From Microcyclospora pomicola (lineage: Eukaryota; Ascomycota; Dothideomycetes; Capnodiales), in assembly GCA_002786065.1 (NCBI GenBank), contig NHNY01000042.1, positions 42,169 to 106,168 on the forward strand: DNA of 64,000 bases. Direction: 5' to 3'. The notes beneath the pieces were generated by a model, which did no database searches, was not told where the DNA came from, and saw only the letters and a list, made by a program, of their open reading frames with translations. A program made the position numbers and the translations under genes. Of the stretch, positions 11,719-21,561 are shown piece by piece (the stretch's first letter is position 1; the number at the start of each line of letters is the position of its first letter).

Positions 11719-12067
11719 GGCTGATGTATTTGTGGTGATCGCAATGATGCTCTTTGCAGGAAGTGGGCGTGGATGGAGGCATGTCGTGAACGCGACTCTA
11801 GACGCGCTGGGAGACGCGTGCGCGTAAAGTGGTATGTGGACTTCGCACAGTGTTCCGAAATGAACTGTGGAGCGTCTCGATGCCTATGATCCCTACTGAC
11901 CAGATTGCGCATATCGAAATGGACCTCAATCAACGACAGCCATCTGTGGTTGCGGAATCCATGCGCTACCACACTCAGTAGACAGCTTTGTGCCCGTGCC
12001 ACGAAGCTGCTACTGTTGACGCAGAACATGCCTGGCTATTCTCTATGAACGGGCGACCAGCAATCCC
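11719..12067. promoter_or_regulatory. Divergent promoter of MCM5 and the VPS54-like gene
   Basis: This 349-bp gap separates the ATG codons of two divergent genes and must contain both core promoters. An ACGCGT hexamer at 11814-11819, within ACGCGTGCGCGT, and a nearby ACGCGC at 11802 match the MluI cell-cycle box bound by MBF (Swi6/Mbp1-type) factors in yeasts. That suits a G1/S-expressed MCM gene. No TATA box was identified. Confidence 0.6.
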
Positions 12068-15000
12068 TTGTCCGCCCATCCTCTCCTGCTAGCGAGCATC
12101 ATGACCTCGAAATCACCACATCTCGATGTCAACGCGTCGCCAACATCACCCAATGCCCAGCGCTCAGGATACCCTTTCCCTCGGGCTGCCTCCGCGACAC
12201 GGCAGATTGCGCGACGAGGAAGTAATGCCAGTGTATCCTCCGTAGGATCCCTGGGCAGCATCTCCGACCGTCAGAGCTGGAAGGGGGACACTCTCCACGA
12301 AATCAGTCGAAATGCCATATCAACACTTCTACAGCCACCTATTGTGCGCACTGGCCTTGTGCCGCATACTCAAGCCTCCGCTGCGGCGACTGGATTCAAG
12401 GCTCCTACGACGAGAGACATTCCTCCGGTGACACTCACGAATATACCTCATGTGCCACCCGAAACCTTCAAGGATTACTTGTCCCGCATAGGACCTCTTT
12501 TCGAAAGCTTCCAGCAGAATAAGTCGGAGTCGGAGCCCTCGGCATGGCTGAAGAAAGATAAGGAGTTGGAGAAGACGGATCGCTTCGCGGAGGCTCTCGA
12601 CAAGCAGTTGAGTAGTGCGCCGCAGTCGCCGAACGCTTCTCGCCAGACTTCAACCCCGAGCTTCTCGCCCACAGAAAGACCGGCTTCATCACGGCGCAGG
12701 TCTTCCGGTCAACACCGGCGCAACCGAAATGAACCAACACCTCTGTCTACTATACCAGGGGTGTATTTCGAGGCTGACTTTCACCTGGAGAACCCGAGAA
12801 CCTTTGATGTCGTCTCAGAGCGTGCAGAGATCGTACGACCGTCGCCGGGAACACCGACCAAAGAGTATAAGGGTGCCAACGGAACAGTGCTTCCACCCCG
12901 AAAAGCATTGGCAACGAACGCAATATTACAAGAAAAGCTCAGTTGGTACATGGACACGGTAGAAGTACATTTGATCAATAATATTAGTTCCGCAAGTACT
13001 GGATTCTTTGCCGCTCTGGGAAGTCTCAAAGAGCTGCAAACCGAGGCGGAGGAGAGTATCACGAAGATACAGAGTCTTCGAAAAGACCTGCAGAAGTTGG
13101 ACGAGGATATTGCCATTGGCGGTTTGGAGGTAGCGGCGAAGCGGAGGCGAAGGGCGAATGTGCAGAAGCTTGCTAAAGCGACCACACAAGTGCAGCGAGT
13201 GGTTGAGAATGTCAAGAAGGCCGATGAACTCGTTGAGCAAGGTAGCTATGGCGATGCTGCGGACCAGATGGTGGTAATTGGTCGGCTGGTCTGTGGGAAG
13301 CCGGAGCCTGGCTCTGGAGAGAACGACTTGATCGACCTGAGGCCGTTGAAAGCTATGCAAGGCCTGGATTCTGGTCTGCAGGAATTGCAGTCGCGCATTG
13401 GGACTGGGTATGCACAGCGGTTCACATCCATCCTGATGGAAGATCTCCGGCAGCACGTACAGCGTGTCCCGGCCACAGACACTCTGAAGAGATGGTCCAG
13501 ACAACGAGGTATCCCACCACTGTATATGGAGACAGACAACAAGTTTCGAGAAGACCTTCTTACGGCGCTCAAGGGCGTCCAACGAGCTGGACACACCGCT
13601 TCAGCCACGACTGCATATCGAGAAGCTGTAACCAGAGAGATGAAGTCTATAATTCGGAGATACTTACCCAGCAGTAATGACGATGATGCGGACAGCATGG
13701 TCTCAACCTCGACTCGTGGTGGTGGTCGGTTGAGCCAGCAGGAGAAGAGCTCAATTCTGGCCCGGAATCTGCGGTCACTGGACGATGCAGACTCGGAACA
13801 GCTGTTGACAAAAGTCTACACTTCGGTCAGTGAAGCTCTACGGCGGGTGTCAACCCAAACAAAAGTTCTATTGGATGTCACAAGCAGTATGGAAGCCCTG
13901 GACTCACGGCCTGTCAAGTCTCCCCAAATATCCGACGCTGAGAATCGCCTATCAAATGGAGCGAAATCTCCATCCTCCAGACCAGACCTTGAGCAGGAAC
14001 TGTCACAGGCGCTAGACATGTCCAGTTTACTTGGTCAAGCTGTGGATACTGCCCAAACACAAATCACACGTGTGTTGAAGGTCAGAAATGAGAAGTCGGT
14101 CCGGCTGCCAAAAGATCGCTTCCTCCGATATTTCACACTCAATCGCCTGTTTGCGGATGAATGCGAGGCTGTATCTGGGCGTGGCGGTCAAACGCTGAAA
14201 GGTCTTATCAATGCACAGATCTCGGGATTCGTCCAAACCTTCGGCGCCACAGAGACTGAGCGAATCGCGAGTCAACTGGACCAAGACGATTGGAATGCTG
14301 TAGACTTCAAGGATTCTGATGACGCCGTCCTGAAGCGCATTCTCCAGAGCATGACGGCTGATCCGCCCGCATGGAGCCAGACTACAGGACCAATATGGGA
14401 AGATGTATTGCCCGAGACTGTACAGCAACACACAAACGGGAATGGAGCCGAGCCAAGCGATGACACTCCTGCCCCTGCCACGAATGGAGCCGTGCCAAGC
14501 AAGGCGCCAGCGGCTAAGCCAGCTTACATCGACGAGACGCGGTATATCTTGGTTTCCTCTGCCACATCTCTGCTCACTACAATCGACGGCTTTCTTGCCT
14601 TGACGTCAAGCATGTCATCAATGACGCCAGCCATCTCTGCCAGCCTGCTGGAGGTTCTGCGCGCTTTCAACTCCCGATCATCTCAGCTCATCCTCGGGGC
14701 GGGCGCGACCAAAGTTGCAGGGTTGAAGAACATTACGACCAAGCACCTTGCACTTTCAAGTCAGGCTCTGAGCTTCGTCATCGCTTTGACGCCATACATC
14801 CGGGAATGCGCACGACGACATCTACCATCAGGACAAACCAATGTCCTGGCTGAGTTTGACCGCACAAAGCGGCTGTACCAAGACCACCAATCTGGCATTC
14901 ACGACAAACTCGTTGACATCATGGTTGGCCGCTCACAGACACACGTCAAAGCCATGTCCAACATTTCCTACACTACCGCATCCACCTCAGCTATCGAGAA

Positions 15001-15349
15001 GAAACCCTCTCCTTTCATGGAGACTCTGACTAAAGAGACCCTCGTCCTCCATCGCGTTCTGGCTCGACATCTTACGGAGCTAGACGTGAGCATCATCATG
15101 CGACAAATATTTACCAGCTACAAAGAGCACTGGCTAAAGGCATTTGGAGAGGTCGAAGTGAGCGGTAAGCAGGGAGAGGAAAACCTGCTGAGGGATGCCG
15201 AGTGCTTCGATACACGGCTGAGCAAGATCGAAGCTTTTGGCGACGTCGGGAAGGAAATCCTTGGTGTAGTACGTGCCAAGATTGGAGATACCAACGATGA
15301 GCCTGTCGAGGAGAATGGCACAGCCAAAGAAGAGGAGACGAAAACATAG
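12068..15349 (+). CDS. VPS54: Vps54-like subunit of the GARP tethering complex
   Basis: The single-exon frame encodes 1,093 residues. If the second Met at 12101 is used, 1,082 remain; the sequence does not decide. The first 220 residues are Ser/Pro/Arg-rich and probably disordered. The conserved core starts near residue 237 with the DFHLENPRTF motif. A stretch similar to the Vps54 N-terminal coiled-coil domain follows (EKLSWYMDTVEVHL, then a charged helical segment to about residue 400). The C-terminal third (about 790-1060) fits the Vps54 C-terminal domain used for endosome targeting. GARP (Vps51-54) tethers endosome-derived vesicles at the trans-Golgi network. An Ala/Pro/Asn-rich linker lies near residues 790-815. 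The assignment rests on family resemblance read by eye; another CATCHR-family tether is the main alternative. Confidence 0.82.
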   Translation: MSAHPLLLASIMTSKSPHLDVNASPTSPNAQRSGYPFPRAASATRQIARRGSNASVSSVGSLGSISDRQSWKGDTLHEISRNAISTLLQPPIVRTGLVPHTQASAAATGFKAPTTRDIPPVTLTNIPHVPPETFKDYLSRIGPLFESFQQNKSESEPSAWLKKDKELEKTDRFAEALDKQLSSAPQSPNASRQTSTPSFSPTERPASSRRRSSGQHRRNRNEPTPLSTIPGVYFEADFHLENPRTFDVVSERAEIVRPSPGTPTKEYKGANGTVLPPRKALATNAILQEKLSWYMDTVEVHLINNISSASTGFFAALGSLKELQTEAEESITKIQSLRKDLQKLDEDIAIGGLEVAAKRRRRANVQKLAKATTQVQRVVENVKKADELVEQGSYGDAADQMVVIGRLVCGKPEPGSGENDLIDLRPLKAMQGLDSGLQELQSRIGTGYAQRFTSILMEDLRQHVQRVPATDTLKRWSRQRGIPPLYMETDNKFREDLLTALKGVQRAGHTASATTAYREAVTREMKSIIRRYLPSSNDDDADSMVSTSTRGGGRLSQQEKSSILARNLRSLDDADSEQLLTKVYTSVSEALRRVSTQTKVLLDVTSSMEALDSRPVKSPQISDAENRLSNGAKSPSSRPDLEQELSQALDMSSLLGQAVDTAQTQITRVLKVRNEKSVRLPKDRFLRYFTLNRLFADECEAVSGRGGQTLKGLINAQISGFVQTFGATETERIASQLDQDDWNAVDFKDSDDAVLKRILQSMTADPPAWSQTTGPIWEDVLPETVQQHTNGNGAEPSDDTPAPATNGAVPSKAPAAKPAYIDETRYILVSSATSLLTTIDGFLALTSSMSSMTPAISASLLEVLRAFNSRSSQLILGAGATKVAGLKNITTKHLALSSQALSFVIALTPYIRECARRHLPSGQTNVLAEFDRTKRLYQDHQSGIHDKLVDIMVGRSQTHVKAMSNISYTTASTSAIEKKPSPFMETLTKETLVLHRVLARHLTELDVSIIMRQIFTSYKEHWLKAFGEVEVSGKQGEENLLRDAECFDTRLSKIEAFGDVGKEILGVVRAKIGDTNDEPVEENGTAKEEETKT

Positions 15350-15583
15350 AGTAAGACGATGTGTATAGGGTCACTGAACTTCTTTGTATAGATGTATATA
15401 TCTCCAAGAAGCTAGAAATTCACGTCGTTATTCATCTTCCTCAAGCTGTTGAACGAAACGCTTAGAGTGGCCTCATCTTTGTTTTATCTGATGCAAATGG
15501 CAGCAGTCAAGTGAAGTGGTGCGGAATACGTTCCGTCTGGAGTTGTCACAACAGCCCACCACCCCACCAAAACTTCTTGAAGC

Positions 15584-17539
15584 ATGACTATTAAGTCTTC
15601 GAGTTACGACAACGAGAACATATCAAAAATGGCTACTCAGCAGGCACAAGTCAAGGAGTGGCAAAAGCGTGCCGAGGCATTCCAGCCCCTGGACCTCAAG
15701 CAGGTGCAAAAGCCACTGGCCGAGCTCAACGATCACCTTACTCTGCGAAGTTACATTGTTGGCTACAGCTTGACTGATGCCGACACAGCAGTGTGGAAGA
15801 CCTTGCGTGGCAATCGTGTGGCGTTTGGTTTCATCAAAGGTGGTGCCTTGATCAGCTTATGGCGATGGTTCAATTTCATCTCTGAGACCGCAAACCCGAC
15901 CCTTGATCAGCCCACCAAACCCAAAGAGGCAGCAGACGATGGTGCCAGTTATGACATTGGACTCCAGGGCACCGAGAATGGTGTGGTAACGAGGTTCCCA
16001 CCTGAGCCTTCCGGCTATCTGCATATCGGCCACGCGAAAGCTGCGTTGCTGAACGACTACTTTGCGCACAAGAAATACAAGGGCACAATGATCCTACGCT
16101 TCGATGATACCAACCCTTCGAAAGAGAAGCAAGAGTACCAGGATGCGATCTTGGAGGATTGTGCACTTCTTGGAGTCAAGCCAGACCGTGTCACATATAC
16201 GAGTGATTACTTCCAGGACTTGTATGAGCGATGTGTTCAGATGATCAAGGATGGCAATGCCTATGCCGATAACACACCGCAAGAGACGCTCAAGATTGAG
16301 CGTGAGCAAAGGATTGAAAGCTCCCATCGCAATGACACGATCGAGGACAACCTGGCTCATTTCGAGGAGATGAAGACCGGCAGTGAGGAAGGCGTCAAGT
16401 GGTTCATTCGCGCCAAACTGGATATGAGCAGCAACAACGGTGCTATGCGAGACCCAGTCATCTACCGTTGCAACCCTGAAGCGCACCACAGGACCGGAAA
16501 CACATGGAAAATCTACCCGACGTACGACTTTGCTTGCCCGATCGTTGACTCTGTTGAAGGTATTACCCATGCTTTGAGGACGACTGAGTACAATGACCGA
16601 GATGCACAATATCAATGGTTCATCACCACCCTGAAGCTAAGACATGTCTACAACTGGAACTTTTCGCGCATGAACTTTATCAAGACATTGTTGTCGAAGC
16701 GGAAACTCACTAAGATCGTCGACCAAGGCGTTGTGTGGGGTTGGGATGATCCCCGTATGGCGACTGTCCGAGGTATTCGCCGACGAGGTATGACGATCCC
16801 GGCTCTGCAAGAGTTCATCCTGAAGCAAGGACCAAGCAAGAACATCAACCTCATGGACTGGGCCGCATTTTGGGCAACGAACAAGAAGTTCATCGACCCT
16901 GTCGCTACTCGTTACACGGCTGTTGTCGCCAACAACAAGGTCACCGCGACGGTTGCTGGTGCACCTGAAGCGCCACGTACCGAGGAGAAAGACTTGCATG
17001 CCAAGAATGCAGACCTCGGGAAGAAGAAGGTCGTGTACAGCAAACATATCATTCTTGACCAGGAGGATGCGCAATCTTTTGCCGAAGACGAAGAGATCAC
17101 CCTCATGAACTGGGGCAATGCCATCGTCCGTAAGAAGCACTACTCTCTGAACCCGATCACTGCCATCAAGGACGCCGTCAGCGGCGACCAGCGCACCGTC
17201 ACCGAGCTCGAGCTCGAGTTGCACCTGCAAGGCGACGTCAAGAAGACTTCCAAAAAGATCACCTGGCTCTCGACTGACCAGGAGCTCGTGCCGCTGACCA
17301 TGTACGACTTCGACTACCTCATTACCAAGGACAAGCCGGACCCAGACGACTCGCTCGAGGATATCCTGGCCAAAGATACTCTGACCAAGACCGAGGCGCT
17401 GGCGGATCTGAACGTCGCAGGCCTCAAGGAGGATGACATTGTGCAGTTCGATCGTAAGGGGTATTTCCGCATCGACAAGGCACTGAAACATGGTGATAGT
17501 GTCGTTGCGTTCCAGATCCCGACGGGTAAGAAGATGTAG
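15584..17539 (+). CDS. GUS1: Cytosolic glutamate--tRNA ligase
   Basis: This class I synthetase charges tRNA-Glu with glutamate in the cytosol. The intronless frame encodes 651 residues; a second Met at 15629 (MATQQAQV) would remove 15. An N-terminal GST-like region (about 45-105), used in fungi to bind the Arc1-type cofactor, precedes the catalytic core. The core has RFPPEPSGYLHIGHAKAAL with the HIGH signature at about 147-150, RFDDTNPSKE, and the LSKRK form of KMSKS at about 370-374. The HHRTGNTWKIYPTYDFACP and NWDDPR-like GWDDPRMATVRG motifs are those of eukaryotic GluRS rather than GlnRS. An anticodon-binding beta-barrel region forms the C-terminus. Length is near the family norm, slightly shorter at the N-terminus than yeast Gus1. 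Confidence 0.93.
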   Translation: MTIKSSSYDNENISKMATQQAQVKEWQKRAEAFQPLDLKQVQKPLAELNDHLTLRSYIVGYSLTDADTAVWKTLRGNRVAFGFIKGGALISLWRWFNFISETANPTLDQPTKPKEAADDGASYDIGLQGTENGVVTRFPPEPSGYLHIGHAKAALLNDYFAHKKYKGTMILRFDDTNPSKEKQEYQDAILEDCALLGVKPDRVTYTSDYFQDLYERCVQMIKDGNAYADNTPQETLKIEREQRIESSHRNDTIEDNLAHFEEMKTGSEEGVKWFIRAKLDMSSNNGAMRDPVIYRCNPEAHHRTGNTWKIYPTYDFACPIVDSVEGITHALRTTEYNDRDAQYQWFITTLKLRHVYNWNFSRMNFIKTLLSKRKLTKIVDQGVVWGWDDPRMATVRGIRRRGMTIPALQEFILKQGPSKNINLMDWAAFWATNKKFIDPVATRYTAVVANNKVTATVAGAPEAPRTEEKDLHAKNADLGKKKVVYSKHIILDQEDAQSFAEDEEITLMNWGNAIVRKKHYSLNPITAIKDAVSGDQRTVTELELELHLQGDVKKTSKKITWLSTDQELVPLTMYDFDYLITKDKPDPDDSLEDILAKDTLTKTEALADLNVAGLKEDDIVQFDRKGYFRIDKALKHGDSVVAFQIPTGKKM

Positions 17540-17713
17540 AAGACATCTGGACACGCTCTGTAGGAAATGGACAAGTGAGAACATTCTTCGCCGTGAATGC
17601 ATAATGCGCTAGGGTATATCGGGGTATATAAGACGACAACCATGATCAATGCCATGAACCCATGAGAAATCCATTCAGCATTATCGTTGTAGGCAGGAAA
17701 CAACACCGCAGCC

Positions 17714-20470
17714 TCAAGCTGATTCTCCATACCTCACATCCCTCTCCACCCTCCTGTCCCACTCCCGATCGATGACCGGTACCGGCGGTCCGCCATTTTC
17801 CTTCTCCACGCGGTTGAGCAGACTGCCTTGTGCGAACTCACTTGATCCGTAGATGTCAAGCATCGGGCCCTTCGCATGCGCTCCGTCCATGACGCCGCGA
17901 CCGACTCGCTCTTCTCCCGCACGACCCGGATGCGACGTCAACAGCAGACCGCCCTCGACGAACGCGCCGCTCGAATGTGGGAGCGGGCCTGCATCAGCTG
18001 GTGAGCGGGAAGGATCAGATCTTTGTCCCGGCCGCGAGTCGGCGCGAGCACGCCCAGCGGCAGAAGCAGTGTTTCGTCCGCGCCAGTCCGTGGAGGCAGG
18101 GACGCCGAGTGGGTCGTCTGGAGAAGTGGCGTTGTCAATGAGGCCGCCGGAGCCGATCTGGTCGGGTTGGAAGCCGCGGCCCTTGTTGGCGTGCTGGGGT
18201 GGATCTCTATACTGCGGCGTGAGGTCGATGAGAGGCGTAGGCTTCTCCTTGGCGCGCGAGCCGGAGCGTTGGAGGTCGACGGAGCCACGGCCAGGGGCAC
18301 CGCGGACTGATCGTCGGCGTCCTGGGCCAGCATAAGTGGTGTGTGTCGCTCCGCTGCGACTTGCGATGTCGCGGCGTTGCTCGTCCATCGAGCCTCGTCT
18401 CGGGCTGTCGTCGTAGTTCCCATTCAGCAGATTAGGTCCATTCATCCATGGTATTTCTTTCTCCACCTCCCGCTCTCCGGCGTCCCGGCGTCGTTGCGAG
18501 TAACGGCGGCCTAGAAGACCTGTGGACAGAAAGTCTTCTGATGTCGCTGGTGTCGCTTTCGTATAATCTGTCACGCTTGGCCGGGGTTTGCGCGGTGATG
18601 AATTGTCATGGGCCAGATTCGCCAATGGCTCGTCTTCGTCGAGTTGGGGTATGTTCGGCATTACTCCCTGAGGATGCTGCTTTCGTGGTCTGGTACTCCT
18701 CTGTCTTTTTGGTGAAGCAGACGCGCCATGTGTATATGTATCGTGCGAGTGGCCTCCCGCGGTGGGTGGGAGTGGTGCGAATTGACTCAACCGTTTCTTG
18801 TCGAATTCGCTCATCTCGAGCAGCGGCTTGAACGACCCTAGCTCGTAGTGCGACGCTATCGATTCCCGATTCTTATTGTTACGCCCGACATCGTTCGACA
18901 TATGTCCCTTTTGGACTACTGCTGCTGGTTCGAGTACCGGTCTATTTCCTTCTCCCATCACGTTGACTAAGTACCAGCTCCTCCAGCTTTGCAAAGTGCC
19001 ATAGAAGCTGTCCGCCGTCGCCTGATCTCCAGTGCTGAAGAAGTGCACGAAATTCGAGGTGGATTCGAACATGATTGTCTTTTGTTGAGACTTTACTGCG
19101 AAACAATGTCGTTTCGGAGGCTTCACCTTCTTCTTCAGTTTCTCCTGAGTAGCGGTGTATATGTCGAAATCGCTCATGTGGCAGACATTCTCCTGCTGTT
19201 GTGGCTTGTCTGGGTCCTTTTGCATCGTAATTTGACCGTCCTCTTTCAGTGTGATATATCGTGATTCCCACTTCCCGACCCTCTGAGAATACAACATCAT
19301 CCATGTTTGATCGCCAGGTTTCTGGCGTGGCACACCTGCGATACTCAGCTCTGCTTCCGAACTTCCAGTACGTGGATCGACCAAAAGTAGACTGTTTTGC
19401 TTGTCCGTGTCCCAGCTGTTCATCACGTCCCGGACATGTTCATATCGTCTTAGTGGTCGCTGCACGCCCACTGTTCCAAAATATTCTAGCAATACGGCAG
19501 AACGTACGTCGATGCGCTCGGACATGACAATTGAAGCACTTTTTATGAGATCCACAGGCGTTGTTGTCGTTGTTACGGGAAATATCCGCTTCGCTTTGCC
19601 GCATTCGACCAGGACATGTCGGTCTCCAGCATTGACCGCAGAAACCGGCGCATCTGTACCTGGCACCACACCACCACCACCCGGTCTGATCACCAATGGC
19701 TCGTTCTTAGCCGTGAGTGGTCGTGCGACTGGTCGCTGGTCCGGTACGCTTGGAGTTGCTTCCCCGCGTCTTTTTCTGAATAAGCTGAAACAGCCTGCGC
19801 CTTCTTCGCCATCCGCGAAGTTTGGTAATGCACTGGTACTCCTAGTCGCTCTGATCTGCGCCGAACTTGGAGCGCCGTCGACACGAGGTACAGGGTCCGG
19901 TCGTGGTGGGGGAAATAAAAGGCCAGGCGCTTGAGCAGCAGCAAGTGGAGGGGCAAGGGGAATTGGTGATTGCCGGTGCAATGTTTGTACCCCTTCCTGC
20001 TTTCGTCTCCGCCTGTATCTCGCCTGTCCAACATCTCCTTCCGAGTCCTGCTCATGAATGTCTACCCGCCGCCCAGGCGAATCGCTTCTATCAGATGGTG
20101 ACAAAGGCCGTTGCGAGTATGTTCCGCTCGAACTTGAAGCAGCGCGAGGCTTCTCATATGACGTTGCAAGTGTTCTAGGTGCGGTGGTGGGCGAGTGGTA
20201 GCGATCTGGGTGCGCCCGCCGTGGACTGTTCGCGTGATCTTGCCCGGCAGCTGTGACCGGCCTGGTGGTATTCGGATTGTGACTGGCGCCAGTCTTGCGG
20301 TGGTATCGAGATTGACTTCTCACAATACCATCATCGGAAACAGATTCACCGTCGTCAGGAACTTGCGGTACCTCTGGCGGGGCTGCTTGGCCTTGCGCCA
20401 GTTGCGCTCGGCGTTGCGAACGGTATCGCGATATTTTCGCAGTAGACGAATTGTATGGAGCTTCAGCCAT
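17714..20470 (-). CDS. RA and PH domain protein
   Basis: The frame is open from 20536, but the Met at 20470 (MAEAPYNSS) is preferred because it begins the hydrophilic, fungal-type N-terminus; it gives 918 residues. The first 280 residues are Ser/Arg/Pro-rich and likely disordered. A Ras-association-like fold follows (about 283-370, from HVLVECGKAKRIFPV). A pleckstrin homology domain comes next (about 395-505), with KWESRYITLKEDGQI at its start and a final helix containing WRSWYLVNVM. This RA-PH order resembles the MRL and Grb7/10/14 group, which couples small GTPases and phosphoinositides to membranes or actin. The last 400 residues are again low-complexity and basic. Its exact role is unknown. 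It ends 174 bp after the convergent synthetase gene. Confidence 0.82.
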   Translation of the reverse strand: MAEAPYNSSTAKISRYRSQRRAQLAQGQAAPPEVPQVPDDGESVSDDGIVRSQSRYHRKTGASHNPNTTRPVTAAGQDHANSPRRAHPDRYHSPTTAPRTLATSYEKPRAASSSSGTYSQRPLSPSDRSDSPGRRVDIHEQDSEGDVGQARYRRRRKQEGVQTLHRQSPIPLAPPLAAAQAPGLLFPPPRPDPVPRVDGAPSSAQIRATRSTSALPNFADGEEGAGCFSLFRKRRGEATPSVPDQRPVARPLTAKNEPLVIRPGGGGVVPGTDAPVSAVNAGDRHVLVECGKAKRIFPVTTTTTPVDLIKSASIVMSERIDVRSAVLLEYFGTVGVQRPLRRYEHVRDVMNSWDTDKQNSLLLVDPRTGSSEAELSIAGVPRQKPGDQTWMMLYSQRVGKWESRYITLKEDGQITMQKDPDKPQQQENVCHMSDFDIYTATQEKLKKKVKPPKRHCFAVKSQQKTIMFESTSNFVHFFSTGDQATADSFYGTLQSWRSWYLVNVMGEGNRPVLEPAAVVQKGHMSNDVGRNNKNRESIASHYELGSFKPLLEMSEFDKKRLSQFAPLPPTAGGHSHDTYTHGASASPKRQRSTRPRKQHPQGVMPNIPQLDEDEPLANLAHDNSSPRKPRPSVTDYTKATPATSEDFLSTGLLGRRYSQRRRDAGEREVEKEIPWMNGPNLLNGNYDDSPRRGSMDEQRRDIASRSGATHTTYAGPGRRRSVRGAPGRGSVDLQRSGSRAKEKPTPLIDLTPQYRDPPQHANKGRGFQPDQIGSGGLIDNATSPDDPLGVPASTDWRGRNTASAAGRARADSRPGQRSDPSRSPADAGPLPHSSGAFVEGGLLLTSHPGRAGEERVGRGVMDGAHAKGPMLDIYGSSEFAQGSLLNRVEKENGGPPVPVIDREWDRRVERDVRYGESA

Positions 20471-21561
20471 ACTGCATGACTGTGTGCAATTGAGCGTATG
20501 CGCCAGGAAAAAAGGCAATCCAGGAGCAGAGCGCAACCTCTTGAGCTCGGATCGCTACAAAGTGAGGGCACACAAACTATTAATCACTTTTTGCAAGCTG
20601 GACCAATCAACACGCAGGAGCCGCCGGCTCGTACTCCTGCAGCAACTCAATCTCAGTCGCGTGATCCTTTGCTAATTTCTGTCGGCGAGATGCACTTCGA
20701 CCGCTGCAACGTCTTCGGCGGTGGCGTAGATGCGCAAGGGTCTTGCTGAGTTCGAGATCGATCTACCCGTGTACATTCGAATCTGCTCCGTGGAACCTTT
20801 GACAGCGCGACTTCGAGAGGGCAGCTCTCCTGGCTCGGATCTGAATATGCTGTGAAAGCGCGAATCTTGCGCCTCGATGGATGAAGCAGAAACGTGACCC
20901 TCGAAACACAAACAGAAAGTGGAATTGTTCAAGAACATGTGGGGGAGCGTAGAACTAGCGGGCCGCGCCCAATCTTGGAGCGCGCCACGTGCAATCTGCA
21001 AGGTACAGCACTTTATTGCTGACATCACTTGACCCTGGCTGGTCTATTGAGCATACATGATATATCTGATCGTAACGATGTTATACACGTCGTTAAAATC
21101 TGTTGCTCAAACGCTACATTATTCGCCCCCAGCACTGCCATCTTCCTGTTGTCATCCACTCTGCAACATCACTGTCTGTGGTGAGGACGAGCTAGCAAGA
21201 CTCGTGTCGAAGATGGATCGCATCAACTCCAACGTCCGATGTCTCATGATCAAGGATGAAGTCAGATATGCCCGAATGAAGAGACCTACCGATGCTTTTT
21301 GCTTAAGACGCACTGGGCAAAGTGTACGGAAAAGCAGCTCTAGAATCAGTTCTGCCTAACCCCACTGCTGCTGTTGATACCATACCACGCGCAAGCATCG
21401 TACTTATTGGTCGAGAAGGTTCGCAATGAGATTGGATGACTATTGATACATAATCGTACAGGACTCGTCCCTTAGGTCATGATATCGTGTTGCGCTTCGT
21501 TATGGTTGAAGGAAAAGAGGTTGAGCACAGCTGACCTCGTCACATGCTCCCGTCTGCACCA
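20471..21561. other. Intergenic region upstream of the RA-PH gene
   Basis: This stretch lies between the start of the RA-PH gene and the stop of the scramblase gene, both leftward, so it should hold the RA-PH promoter and the scramblase 3' end. Open frames of 83-118 codons are present but show no motifs or domain-like composition. No RNA gene was recognised. Confidence 0.5.

Noticed and set aside
20672-21028. 118-codon minus-strand open frame
   Set aside because: No motif or domain-like composition, and it lies in the RA-PH promoter region.
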